DNA from: Rhizophagus sp. LPA8_4_AMF | Lineage: Eukaryota; Glomeromycota; Glomeromycetes; Glomerales; Glomeraceae | Direction: 5' to 3' | Length of the DNA: 58,573 nucleotides | Assembly (NCBI GenBank): GCA_021464525.1 | Contig: JADRCO010000071.1 | Location: 1 to 58,573 of the forward strand | Shown here: positions 1-11,678 of the stretch, piece after piece | Position numbering within the stretch: position 1 is the stretch's first letter | How the letters are laid out: each line of letters starts with the position of its first letter | Made by a program: the position numbers and the translations under genes | Notes under the pieces: model-generated | The model's database searches: none | Told to the model about the DNA's origin: nothing | The model's input: the letters and a program-made list of their open reading frames with translations, nothing else

Positions 1-34
1 TTTATGAATTATAAAAGTTTAAAGTCACATAATA

Positions 35-931
35 TTAGTGCGGTTTATAGGTGACAGCCACCATATAATCTATCACTAGTTCAATTTTATGCCGTTTAAG
101 TGTAGCTATTTGTGATTTCTTAAAAAGATCATCAATACTAAAGTAAGAAGTAATCACCGAATAGTCAGTATTAAAAATGTAAACTTTATTTGTCGACGTA
201 TATATCAAATCTGGAATCAATTCAAAATTGATCCAGTTAAAATCAATTCATGAATTACAAGTATTACAATACCACGTCAATAATGGCAATTTGTGAAATA
301 ATAAATTTGTATCTTTGAATTTATATTTATTTAAAATCTTAAATAAATTCATTTTCCATAGTATTGTTAAACTCTTTTTTTGTCATTCTAAATATTCTTC
401 ATAATTTATATTAAAATTTTCAAGGATAATTACACGACTTTGTAATTTCTGTTCTTCCTTTAAAATACGTTCTACTTCCTTATATAATTCTAAAATATCA
501 GATTTTTGTATATTATTTGCGTAATTATAAATTAAAAGTATTGTTAAATGAATTTTTCCTTTCATAAACATTGTTAAATGAAGTAATCTTCCTTTAAAAC
601 TAACCTGTTTTTGTACATATTTAGCATAATTGTTCTCCATTATTATTCCAATACCAGCGGAATAATAATTGTCGTTGTTACAAGCCCACCAAGATTTAAA
701 CTCTTTTTCATTATGATATATATATTTTACACTGCTGTTTTGAAGCTTAATTTTGGTAACTCCCATAATGTTAATCTTATTTATTTTCATAAAATTTAAA
801 ATTTGTTCTTGTTTCAAACTTGTATTTAAACCCGCTACATTAATTGTTATAATTTTAAACGTATTATTAATATCTATAATGCCATCTTTAGCTGGTGATA
901 TATTTTGTATTGGTATTGGTTGTACACTCAT
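35..931 (-). pseudogene. LINE ORF2 N-terminus: EEP endonuclease, broken
   Basis: ATG at 931 begins MSVQPIPIQ, followed by the EEP opening strand TINVAGLN. Then come GVTKIKL (family GLTETKL, so the catalytic Glu is Lys), a YSAGIGII strand, LLIYNYAN, and ILENFN in place of GDFN (catalytic Asp to Asn). After a stop near 383 the domain resumes in another segment (220-35), where TDYSVITSYF stands for the SDHS motif with His replaced by Tyr. In LINEs this domain nicks target DNA to prime reverse transcription. Three active-site residues are lost and the frame is interrupted, so no activity is expected. The reverse transcriptase lies outside the window. Confidence 0.75.
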
Positions 932-959
932 TAAATAATATTATTTGAGAGGGTTGTAT

Positions 960-2910
960 CATTGTTACTTTGATTAGGAGAGCGGCCTTGATTAGACGAA
1001 GCCATCCAGGATTCAAAATTTTGGGCAAAACTAGAAAGGGATGCGAAAGCACTATCCATTTTTCTTTTCATATTACTAATTCAGGTATTTTCATCAATTT
1101 GTACATTTGGTTGAGAGTCGATTACCATATCATTGTTTGATTCTGTTAGTGGCGATTGTAATACTACAACTGGTATTGATGATGCAACTGGTGTTGGTAG
1201 TTTACCTGTGCACTCAGAACGATAGTTTGACTTGAGATTTCTGTATCAGGTAGATTCATGAATCCATCATTATTAGATGAAATTATTCTGTTTTGAGGTA
1301 CAACATTGCCAGATTGATCACGTACTGCTTGTACAATCTTAACACGCTTGTTATTATTATTGGTGAATGTCATATCGACATTCCCAAAATTAAGATCTAT
1401 TTATCTTTGAGGTTGTTGTGGTTGATTAAACACATGCATTTCAAGGTTATTAAGTTTATTATTGAATTTGTTTAATAACTCAGTAAACTGATCTAATTTC
1501 TTTTCTAATTGCGTAAGTTGCTCAGCGGTATTACCCTGACTGATATTTTCATTCCAAATATGATGTTGTGATTGTGGTGGTGCAGAAAATTCCTTTTGTT
1601 TACCTTTACTATTCGAATTCTTCATGCCAGTTATAAGATGAATTAATGGACCATGTTGTTGTTGTTGTTGCATGTTAATAGAAGAAGATTTTGCAGCTGA
1701 TGCATAAGAGTGTCTAGGACCTTCATTCCAATTATTTATACCTTTCTTTCAATAATTAATTGGCTCTTCATATCTAGATCGTTGAGAAAAAATTGACTCA
1801 AAACCTCTTTTAACAGCGGGTGCTTTAACCTGATATCATTTATAAATTGATTGATAAGCATTATTTATATATTGTGATTGTTATTGATGTCTGCTTTCTA
1901 GACAGCTTCTTAATCAATGATAAGAAGATTTACATACGTGACAAGTAACCGTATTCTTGTTCACAAAACTAAGGCCACAATTATTAAATGAGAATTTTTG
2001 GTTTCTAGCATTAACCAAATCTTGTTCTGAGTTAAAGTAGAACCAAGCAAAGCATTCTTTTTCATAATTCTTTGAAAACTTATTCTTAGGAAGAAAGATG
2101 GCTTTTGCATTTGTCTCTTGAGTAATTTTGGTCAAATCAGATGCATATGTACCTACAGGTAAATTGGCTAACTTGAAGATATATCTGAATCTATGATTAC
2201 GTTTATTTTGGGTAAAAGTGTTAGGAAATACCCTAAAGATATTTTTACAGAATCTTAAAACTCAATCATCTTTGAACCGTTGTTCAAAATTACTATCTGC
2301 AAATAAAACTACCACTTCATAATAAAGTTGCTTGAGGTTAAATTTAATACTCGTAACTTTACCAACAGTATGTAAATATTGTTCAAAGAGATCTTTTTTA
2401 ATATCTAGAGGTACATCCCAAATACGAAGTTCGTATTGCAATTGATTATCTTGCAGCTGTAAAATTCCATTTAATTTACCAAATCAGGTAAGATTATTTT
2501 TACTATTTCTCTTTGTGTAGCTTTTAGTGCAGCTTCATCTGTGTCATATGTGGCTTTTACAACCTTAATGCCTTTTACAGTAGTTACAACGTAGGACTTC
2601 AGCCCAGGTACGTCTGAAATTTGCCGAAATACAAAATTTTTTTTTTCAGTAGGATTTTGCCCTGGAAGAATAGCGAGAGGAAAAAAAGTGGGAACTGTTT
2701 AACCTTTCTAATAATAGTCCAAGTTTATTACAGTTGTAAAATTGCTTGTTCACTAGACTCTTTGCTAGCGACACTTGGTACATTAGTTGGTGGTGCATGT
2801 ACAAAAGCTTGTCCGTCATTAACAGGAGGTTGCAAAATAGTAGTTTGGTTGGAAGAAGAAGCAATATTGCTTTCTGAAGTTTGTGAGGCTGTAGATTCAA
2901 CTCCTTCCAT
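960..2910 (-). pseudogene. LINE ORF1 (gag-like, zinc knuckle), broken
   Basis: Reading starts with ATG at 2910 (MEGVESTAS), with a Ser/Thr/Gln-rich N-terminus. It continues through a segment resembling the RNA-binding part of fungal LINE ORF1 proteins (2640-1914). At about 1900-1950 there is a CCHC knuckle, C-x2-C-x4-H-x4-C, with a TGA inside its last spacer. Downstream are a Gln-rich stretch (MQQQQQHGP at 1673), a short coiled-coil-like segment (1401-1530) and an Asn/Ser-rich tail. In-frame stops sit where Trp or Gln is expected: TGA in YK*YQ and NY*KK, TAA in HQ*QS. Between 1230 and 1160 the frame shifts. The gag-like role (binding element RNA) comes from family knowledge. Confidence 0.7.
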
Positions 2911-2950
2911 CTCTCCTCTTGTAGAATTAAACGAAATAAAATTTCTTATG

Positions 2951-5098
2951 TCAAAACAATACTTTTATATAATATTTTTCATAAAACAGCAGTGTGGAAA
3001 AATTGGTCAAACCGATTTCATTTAATTTTATCTTTTGTTCATTTCAATTTCAATTATTTTTGACTTTAGAGTGGTTATTAAAAATCTGTAAAAATTATAT
3101 AAATATAATATGATGTAAATTTTATTTTATTTACAATAAATGTATTTAGATTATAATAAAATTTTCAATCAATTAAAACTATATATAAACTTTATATATA
3201 TGATTTATTATAGATAAATCACCTGATTTTAATAAATTTATATATGGGCAAAATTACCTAGATAATGTCATACAGAGAGTAAATTAGCAACAATCTTATA
3301 TCATTATACTTAAATATAAGTACCATTTTTTTAAAATTTATAATTTCTTAAACTTTTTAAAAAGGTAAAATTAAGTAATTTTCAAATAGTATTTTGAAAT
3401 AAAAATGGTAATCTTATATAATTATATTTAAAACAATAGGTAACATTCTTACCACCATTATTTTTGCCAGGGCTAGACTGTATTATTTATTAAAGTTTTA
3501 CTGTTTTTTTGAATATAGTATCAATCAAAATTTTTAATTTTGGACCAGTAGTTGCTTGTAATTTTGGTCAATAAAATCACGTGGTTAATAAATCACATGA
3601 ATTATTTCGATCTGCTTACATATGATACTTTATACCAATTACCAAAATTACCAAAGATAATGAATAACGAATAAATTAATAGATTAATAATTCAATTTAA
3701 TGTACTGTATGTTAATAATTGGATAATATAGAATCTATTTTTGAACGAATGATAAAGTACTAAATTGAAGAAAGAAAACATTTCGGAATTTGTTATTCGA
3801 TAGAAGTATTGTGTATCATTACAATTAAGCCTTTCATAAATGTATTCCTATACATTCTATGTATAACCTCTTTAAATTTTGGTCTTAATAATGTTATCTG
3901 TAAATAAATGCACGCTCATACCTGGTTAGTAAATTTGACAGGTCAATATCTCGTGATTGAAGTGATGAGCTTTACATTTAGATATGCAACCTCAATAACA
4001 TCGGCGATCTCCTTTTTTAAAATAAATATCCTTGATGATTTTATTTGGAATTGTTTAAGAGGTGAGACGAACTTAATTTTCAATAATATTAAAGAAAACT
4101 TATATTTTTAGAATTATTATTCTGCATGAGTTGGAACGCCATTTTCGGTGTTGGTTCGATCAGAAGATTGTGATTAATGATCAGTTATTACCATCATGGT
4201 TAAAATGTAAAACAATGTAAATCGCGTTGTCGCACTAAATGCATAACAATTATTTACAAAATTATTAGTAAATCAAAAATTAGAATTATAAGGCGATCTG
4301 TGCCCTGTCATGTTGCTCCGCGCATACAAAATTTTTATCGTTAACAATAAGTATTACATCTTTTAATCACCAATAGAAATACAGATGCATTCAATTATTT
4401 TGTGTAATATATTTAATATTGTAATTATTAAAGATCTAATTTTTATCGTATTTTAATCCTTCTAGAACAAATCGATGTCGTCATGAATTTTTACATAATC
4501 ATAAAAATATTTATAATTATAAAGCTAAAAATGTAATAATAAGGTTCTTATTAATTAAAAAATGAACATTCCTTTAACTAACGACTATTTCCGATCCCAT
4601 AAAAAAAAATAAAATGTCATTGGTACATTATGATTTGATCATAGGACTATGTTTGTTTTAAATTATTACCATTAATTATCCATTATATATCAGCGTTTAA
4701 TATATGTTGTACAGTCGGTCAACTCATATAAGTAATCTTGGCGTTTGGTATGTTACTGGAAATTATATTAAAAGGTTTTAGACCAATTTATATAATTTAT
4801 TTAATATAATAAGTTTTATCCCTTAAAATATATATATATATATTTTTTTTGGGGAGAGTTTGTTTTTTTTTGAGGAAATCCTCTTAAATATTATACGTTG
4901 CGAAACTTTTGAATTTTTTTTTTATTTTTATTGAATACAACTTTAAAATAATTATTGATACCATTATCGTGTGCGTGAATACTGTTATTCCTTTTTGAGA
5001 AGGAATATTTTTACCACAATATTATATATATTATTTATTAATTTAATATTACATTGTACGATAATATAATCAATCACCTTGTTAAAATTACATTTAAT
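2951..5098. other. AT-rich intergenic region
   Basis: No convincing gene. A 67-codon open frame at 3908-4111 has no recognisable domain. The stretch holds runs of A and T and a short (TA)n tract near 4830. The last ~100 bases before the Myb gene are almost pure AT. Confidence 0.5.
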
Positions 5099-5671
5099 AT
5101 GGCCGGAAATCAACAACAACAACGTAAAGGAAAATGGTCGCCCGACGTAAGTCATGAATTCATTTAATAATTAAAAGTTTAAAATGCGCAATTATTTTAA
5201 CTGAATACTTCTTCAGGAAGATAATTTATTAAGGAGTCTCGTAGCTCAATATAGCGTTGATGGTGAAGACATTGATTGGTTTACCTTGGAACAAAATTTT
5301 AATGGTATGAGAGACTCTAAGCAAATTCGTGAGAGATGGGTTAATCATTTAAATCCTTCAAGTAAATATTAATTCTTTTAAAAAGAAAAATTATATATAT
5401 TATATATATATATTCCATGTATACTAAAACAAAGATTCTTTTTTTAGTCAAAAAGAGAAAATTTAATGAAAGCGAAATAAAAATTATTGAAGATGAATGT
5501 TCTAGACATAAATTTAAGTGGGCAAAAATCGCGAAGAAGATTCCTAACGCTACTCCTCTCATGATTAAAAATTTTTATAATAATAGATTAAAAAAGAAAA
5601 ATAATTCTAATAGAAAACAAAATAATCCAAGCACTACTATCCCTATTATTACTGTTAATAATTTTAACTAA
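5099..5671 (+). CDS. Two-repeat Myb-like DNA-binding protein
   Basis: Predicted 138-aa protein in three exons: 5099-5146, 5217-5361 and 5448-5671. The joins keep frame (phase 0 after CCCGAC, phase 1 after CCTTCA-A) with GTAAGT and GTAAAT donors. Repeat 1 runs from GKWSPDEDNLL through DIDWFTLEQ to RERWVNHLN, with Trp at all three core positions. Repeat 2 starts at KKRKFNESE and ends at MIKNFYNNRLKKK; its middle Trp is in KWAKIAKKIP and aromatic residues replace the others. A basic Asn-rich tail ends in NNFN. It is the shorter paralogue of the gene at 10443; the two are nearly identical across both repeats. Nuclear DNA binding is inferred from the fold; the target is unknown. Confidence 0.88.
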
Positions 5672-6898
5672 TATGATGATATCTTAAATATAATATAAAA
5701 ATATATTATCTAGTTATTAATTAATATAATACAACTTAATGAATAAAATATATCAGTATAAAATAAATAATACATAAATAAAAAAAAAAGTTAATCTAAA
5801 ATATGGAATTGTGAAGTCTTATATTTACAGAGACACAGGTGTCGTTTAAATGGTATAAAGTATAAGTTTAGTATTTAAGTAAAGTCGAGGTGAAATCGTA
5901 TAATGAAGGGTGTTCTTACATATATATACATATATACATATTTTCTAAAGAAGATGTATATTAAAAAGAATATTAGTAAGGCTTTCGAGTATTTTTTCGC
6001 TTAGATTAAAAAGAAAATTATTAGTAATAGGGAATTAATAAATTTAATTAATTCTAGTCTCATCTCATTCCTAAGAATCACGCTTAGAACAGTAGAATAG
6101 GGATATGAGCCAGTCCTTATTTTTAAAAGTTAACATAAAAAATGCATTTAGATGTTAGTAAGATTTCCAATATATATAACAATTAATATATCGGGTACAT
6201 ACATATAATTTTATTTAAAATAAAACTTATATCCATTTTTGGATTTGGATTTAAAAGAAAATTAATCGTAAGCTTATTATTGGGTATAATTACTGTAATA
6301 GCTGGTTGAAACCTCACATTATTGGCATTATTTCTGAAAAATCATCACATTTTAGCATATTATAAATACAGAGTAATGTCTTACAAACCAAAAAAAAATA
6401 CTCACAGTTGAGGAATAATAACAATTGGTTGTATGTCTATAAAATGTAAATAATGACATGGTAAGAACAAATTTGTATAAACCGCAATTTAAACATATAT
6501 GGATAAGGTACGTTTTAAATTTGTGTTGATGGGTGTAACACATTTTATCAATCAAATTTCACTTGATATATATTTAACATTCCAATATCATTTGATAATA
6601 TCTTCTCTTTCAAAATAACATTGCTTTTAATTACCAATTAAGCTTTCTTCAATCAATGAATATACAGTACATATAAAAGTGCAAAGATCACCTAAAATCA
6701 AACTGAACCTACCTTACCTATATATATAATATCAAGTAACTATAATCTTACCCTCTTTTCAATTAGATAATAACTGTTAACTATCTTAAAGATTTTACAG
6801 ATTACCCAACTATTTAATTACCTGACGCAATAACGAACCTTACCGATATATAATTTGTTCGTATAATATATAAACTGTATATTTTAAATTAAACTTAC
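5672..6898. other. AT-rich intergenic region
   Basis: Separates the two-repeat Myb gene from the converging minus-strand Myb gene. It probably contains the undetermined 3' end of the latter, but I could not find an exon carrying the family's C-terminal motif. No other coding signal seen. Confidence 0.45.
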
Positions 6899-7276
6899 TA
6901 TTAAGTTCGGCAAATCTAAAATGTTTAAAATCCCATATTTTATATTAACCTATAATAAAAAATTTTGAAACACATAAAATAAAGAAGAAAAAATATTTTT
7001 TTTACCTTTTTCTACAGTCTTGCGCTGTTTTCGTTCGAAGTAAAGTTCCGATTTTATTCCAATCTTGACCATGTACGTTAACCAACCGAAGAAGTTGATC
7101 ATCTTCCTACATATTTTAAAGGAAAAATCGATATGATCATGATAAGCATTTTGTAAATATATAATGTATAATTAAATTTCTTAAGAAAAAGTTGATTTAA
7201 AATCTGTATACAGTACATGTTCAAGCCACGGACCTCGTCTTTGTAAATTGTAGATTTGTTGTTGTTGCCGACTCAT
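6899..7276 (-). CDS. Single-repeat Myb-like protein, 3' end unresolved
   Basis: Minus-strand member of the array. Exon 1 is 7276-7217 (MSRQQQQIY, then RRGPWLEH, donor GTACTG). Exon 2 is 7106-7006 and encodes EDDQLLRLVN through QDWNKIGTLL to AQDCRK. Exon 3 is 6915-6899 (RFAELN, donor GTAAGT). The joins have phases 0, 2 and 1, the same as in the plus-strand paralogues, and the repeat has Trp at core positions 1 and 2 with Phe at 3. I could not find an in-frame fourth exon with the expected C-terminal motif. One weak option is an exon opening after the acceptor near 6700, which gives only about 20 residues unlike the family. It may be a truncated gene. Confidence 0.7.
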
Positions 7277-10200
7277 TATAAAATACAGTAAGAACGGATT
7301 AAGATAGATTTTAAGATGTGTAAGTTTGATCAGCTTTTTTATTCATATTCAATGATATGGGTTTTTATAACTATAAATCGTCATGAGACTTCGCCACGCG
7401 ATTGATTAACCGTTACCGTTTATAGTTTTTTTATAATATTAAGCACTGAATGTTCTAGTCCGTTACATGTGGTTTACCTACACCTTAAAATAGGAAGGTA
7501 ATAATGAATGGTGTTACGCCCATGGAACGCTGCAAGAATTTAAAAGAAAGTCATTTTGGTACAGATCTACAGAGACTGAAAGGATTTAGGATGAATAAAG
7601 ATGAAATTTTATTTTATTATGTCAATAATACTAATAATTTTTCGTTAAAGATGAAAATATACAAGAGCTTTTTTTTAAAATTTATAAAAATTTCGAATAC
7701 GCTCTGTAATTGGTATCATATAATCTTTAATTCGTGAATTTTATTTAAAAAAAAATTGAGATTCGTTAAAATTTCAGCAATTTCTTTATAATTTATTAGC
7801 ATTAATAATTATCCTTGAATAAAAAACTATCTAAATATTACTTGATGATATTGTATCTCAAATTTATCTTTTTTGCGCTAGATGTTAAAGTACATGTATG
7901 ATAATAATATGACAATAATTTTGAACTAAATATATCGAGAATTTGAACTTTATACCGAATTTTTATCATATCATAACTTCAGTTATAAACGAAGTAATTT
8001 TTAAACCCATTTAAATTATACACATGAATTTAATTGTAATTCTTCACTTTTTGCAAATACTTTTTTTTTTTTTTTTTAATAAAATTCTGAAATTAATAAG
8101 ATAGTATTAGTTTAGCAAAGATAAGATTTAAAAAGGAAAATAAAATGCGCAGAAAATTACGTATATGTTTATCATTGTACTACTTTAACAAATTCTAATA
8201 AGAAATGTTTCTTGGCATTTTAAGGGAAAAAAAGGAACATTTTTGGAAATTTGACCAACAATCTAATAGAAAATTCCATTTGTCGTTGTAATGAGATCCT
8301 TTCTGCTGGAGTGTTCTGCAATTCTGTAATTCAATTCTAGAGACTTGGAGAGTACAAATGAATGTTTTAAGTAAAAAAATAATTAAAAAACATTAATGTA
8401 TATGTGATATGGTAAATTTGTTTATAAATAGTACGCAAAAGCATGAATGTATTTTAATTGTCCTAACGCATGAACCAAACCGAACGAAGGTATGTACGCC
8501 CAGGTTATATAATAACTAACCAAACTTAACAAGGCTTAGTAGTTTTTTTAAGCTGCGGATAATAATTTTTTTAGTAACCATGGGGAAATGAATTTTCATG
8601 TCCCATTGGGAGGAGTCAGTCTTATATGCATTTTTTTTTAAAATTTATATTGATATTTATATATTTATATTAAAATTATTTAATTTTAAAAGTAAGAATA
8701 TTTTTAATATTAAATAAACGTAAATTCCTGTTCGATAACATGATTTTTTACTTTAAAAAAGCACTTCGTTTGAAAAAAACCTAATAAATCATTTCTTTCT
8801 TTCAAGTTTTAAAACAAGTTTGATCAACTTCCGCAGAACAAAAAAAAGTTTTTTGTTATGTTGTGTAATTCACATGGTGGTCTGTTTGTAACGTAAACGT
8901 AATTGAGTGTGAAAGAATGGTATTGGAAAGCAAATGTGAATCCTATTATGCTGACACAAGCATAATATTCGGTAAATCTTATTTGAGATTTCGAACCGGT
9001 CGAAAAAGAGAATCAGATTACCAAAAAACGCAACATCGTAAGAAGGTCGTAATAAAATTTCTATTATTAATAAAATGTGAATTACATTATGCATGAGCTA
9101 TGACAAGATATCGTCATCTTATGTTTTTGACTTTTTTTTGTGTACGACTTTTATGGAACCTTTTAGTTATTAATTTTCCGATTTTATATTTAAAAAAAAA
9201 ATGAAACGCCAATTTTTTTTTATGTCAACCAATCAAATCCTCCGCAGCTGAGTTCTAACTAAATTTAACATATTTCATAAACTTTAGTTATTTATAGCAT
9301 AAACTGCTTTATTAAATTTACGCCCAAAACTCAATTTCATGTACGTAATAACCGTTCCTGGAAAAATGTCACTCCCTATTGAATTTTTTTTTTGTGTCGT
9401 TTTTTCATTATGTTTTTTGAGTTTCGTATTACTTGGTATAATATTATGAAATTAGCCGAAAATAGTAACAATTATGAAAAAGCCTTACAAAAACATTTTA
9501 ATATGAAAGTTCGAAAAAAAAAAAAATATTCATATAATTATTGTGCAATGTAACTTCTGGCGTTTTTTTTATTGTCATTGAACAAGATCTTATTCGTTGA
9601 TATAATACTTGTAACACGAAATTCTATACATTTCTTAACAAATAATAATAGTGTTTCCGACTCAAAAATTTGAGTTAACTACAATTGGTATTTAATGTTA
9701 CAAAAAAAAAAATTTTTTTCTCTTTTAAAGTATTACTTTTTTCGATCAAGCCTAAAGGTTAAGCTTATCCTGGCAACTCAAAAGATTATATATATATACA
9801 CTGTATGCATACAACATTCTAATTTTTTTTAATATAAGGGGGTAATCCAAAGTTGAATGTAAATGAATGGCCTGCCATTTTAGTATAATATATTATATCA
9901 TTGTAATAATAATAACGTGATCAATAAATATTTAGTTTTGTGCAACCAAAAAGTTTAACGGAGTAAATTTTAAACTGCCCGGATTGTAAGTCTATACTAA
10001 ATAAAGTATGTATACAGAAAATCTTCATTCAACCAATTCCTAACTTTAGTAAACTTCTAAAGTTCTTGCCCGTATTACGCTGGTTTTTTTGGCGGGATAA
10101 TGAAATGTAATATAAATATGCCCTATTTTCTTCAATGTAATAACCTTATGTAACTCGAAATTTTTTTTTTTTTTTGAATTTTTCTTTTTTTTTGTCAACC

Positions 10201-10442
10201 TTTTTAAGTACTATTTAAATTGTCAACTTTCTTTAAATATTATTAGTGTAAGAAGAAGTGTGTGAGATATATTGTTGTTTCTCTGTGAGAACTATTATAC
10301 TTCTCTTGCACTATAATTTAATATTTTACTTATTCTACTGCTACTAATATATAGCAAGTGGTTTATCGTACAATATTATCATCCTCACATTGTCACTCTT
10401 TTTCTTTCTTTATAACCGTTGTAAACTATTTATTAATATAAT
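7277..10442. other. Long AT-rich intergenic region
   Basis: About 3.2 kb without a gene I can support. Open frames at 7504-7737 (plus) and 8870-9094 (minus) have no recognisable domain and no paralogue elsewhere in the window. Many A/T homopolymer runs occur (for example 8062-8080, 10159-10175). The segment 10230-10440, rich in pyrimidine runs, is probably the promoter of the next gene. Confidence 0.45.
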
Positions 10443-11678
10443 ATGGTAGGAAATCGTAAAGGAAGATGGATTCTTGACGTAAGTCTCTATTTATTAATTA
10501 CTGCAGCTGTATAAATAATTATTCATGACGGGTGTATATTTAAATTTCATCAATTTAAATGTTCAGGAGGATAGGTTATTAATCCGTCTCGTAGATGAAT
10601 ATAGCGTTGATGGGGAAGATATTGATTGGTCTGTCCTGGAACAACATTTTAAAGGTACTAGAGATTCTAAGCAGATACGTGAGAGATGGGTTAATCATTT
10701 AAACCCCAGGAGTGAGTACCTGAAATTTTTTTTTTATTTATTTTTTTTTTTGTTATTTTATTTTATGTTCGTATGTTAAAACAATAAACATTTTTTCTCT
10801 TTAGTTAAAAAGAGGAAATTTAGTGATGAAGAGATTAAAATAATTGAGGATGAATGTTCTAAACATAAATTTAAGTGGGCCAGGATTGCAAAGAAAATTC
10901 CTAACGCAACACCACTTATGATCAAGAATTTTTATAATAATAGACTAAAAAAGAAAAATCCCGCCAATAGAAGACTTAGTACTTCAGCCAATATTACTCC
11001 TTTTACCATTAATAATTTTAATCATAATCCAATTACATCTACAACTACAACTAAAACTACCGTAGCTAATAATACAATTAATACAAATAATACTTTTAAC
11101 ACTATTAATACTACTACTAATATTAATCATAATCATAATAATAATTATAATTATTATAATAACGAATATCTTCAGGAACAAGATTTTAGTTATTATAATG
11201 AACCTAATTTGAAGAGGAGTGATAGTGGTAGAACTGTGGTTGCTGACGAAGATAGTTATTCTACTAAAGCTATGATTGCCGAAAGTAATTATTCCACTAC
11301 CAATTTATCAAGACACAGTAGTATAAGAAGCATAATGACTAATAGTAGCGCAACAACCGTGGTCGAAAACGAACATGAATATAACAAATGTCAATTTTTA
11401 ACTACTCAAATGTCCTCCTCTCAACTTCCATCTCCTCCTCCTTCTGCAGGTAATACACCAGCTTTCTTTTTAAAATATATATGTATTTATTTATTTATTT
11501 ATTTATTTATTTTTTTATACCAATAGAAATGGTAAATTATACTTCTACAGAGGATGGAAAATTGAAATTTCTTGCTACGGTTGCTAATATCATGAGCCAA
11601 AGCGAGCTCTCTTCTACAACCGCACCTTCATCACCGAAAAAGCCAGGAAAAATGTCAATAATGAATCTTCTTTCTTAA
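10443..11678 (+). CDS. Two-repeat Myb-like protein with Asn/Thr-rich tail
   Basis: Four exons: 10443-10478, 10567-10711, 10805-11449 and 11527-11678, giving 325 aa with all joins in frame. Repeat 1 (GRWILDEDRLL, DIDWSVLEQ, RERWVNHLN) and repeat 2 (KKRKFSDEE, KWARIAKKIP, MIKNFYNNRLKKK) closely match the gene at 5099. Downstream is a long Asn/Thr/His-rich low-complexity region (about residues 110-180) and Ser-rich segments. The last intron (11450-11526, GTAATA...ATAG) joins PPPSA to EMVNYTSTE, and the protein ends KMSIMNLLS. Reading through that donor would instead stop at 11526 after a poly-Tyr/Leu/Phe stretch, so the spliced form is preferred. Probably a transcription factor with disordered regulatory tails (inference). 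Confidence 0.87.

Larger units (their letters stand above)
1..2950 (-). mobile_element. Degenerate LINE (non-LTR retrotransposon), 5' part
   Basis: On the minus strand this region reads in order: a gag-like ORF1 with a CCHC zinc knuckle (about 2910 to 960), then the start of ORF2 with an endonuclease/exonuclease/phosphatase (EEP) domain (931 to 35). That order is typical of LINEs. The reverse transcriptase would lie beyond base 1, so the element is cut by the window edge. The reading frames are interrupted by several stops and at least one frame change, so it is inactive. I see no target-site duplication or 5' end marker; the right limit is set loosely upstream of the ORF1 start at 2910. Confidence 0.8.

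Noticed and set aside
1741-1935. Reading TGA as Trp in the LINE ORF1 (alternative code)
   Set aside because: TGG is also used in the same frame, TAA stops occur at Gln positions too, and neighbouring genes end in TGA; decay by transition explains it better.
4712-4735. TACAGTCGGTCAACTCATAT as a pogo-type terminus
   Set aside because: No inverse partner found within several kb, so a transposon end cannot be supported.
7504-7737. 77-codon frame, and a second frame reading EWCYAHGTLQEFKRK
   Set aside because: Neither reading matches a family I know and the tail is AT-driven; too weak to call a gene or transposon remnant.
10984-11181. Ile-rich minus-strand frame
   Set aside because: Mirror of the Asn/Thr-rich AAT-codon tract of the Myb gene at 10443.
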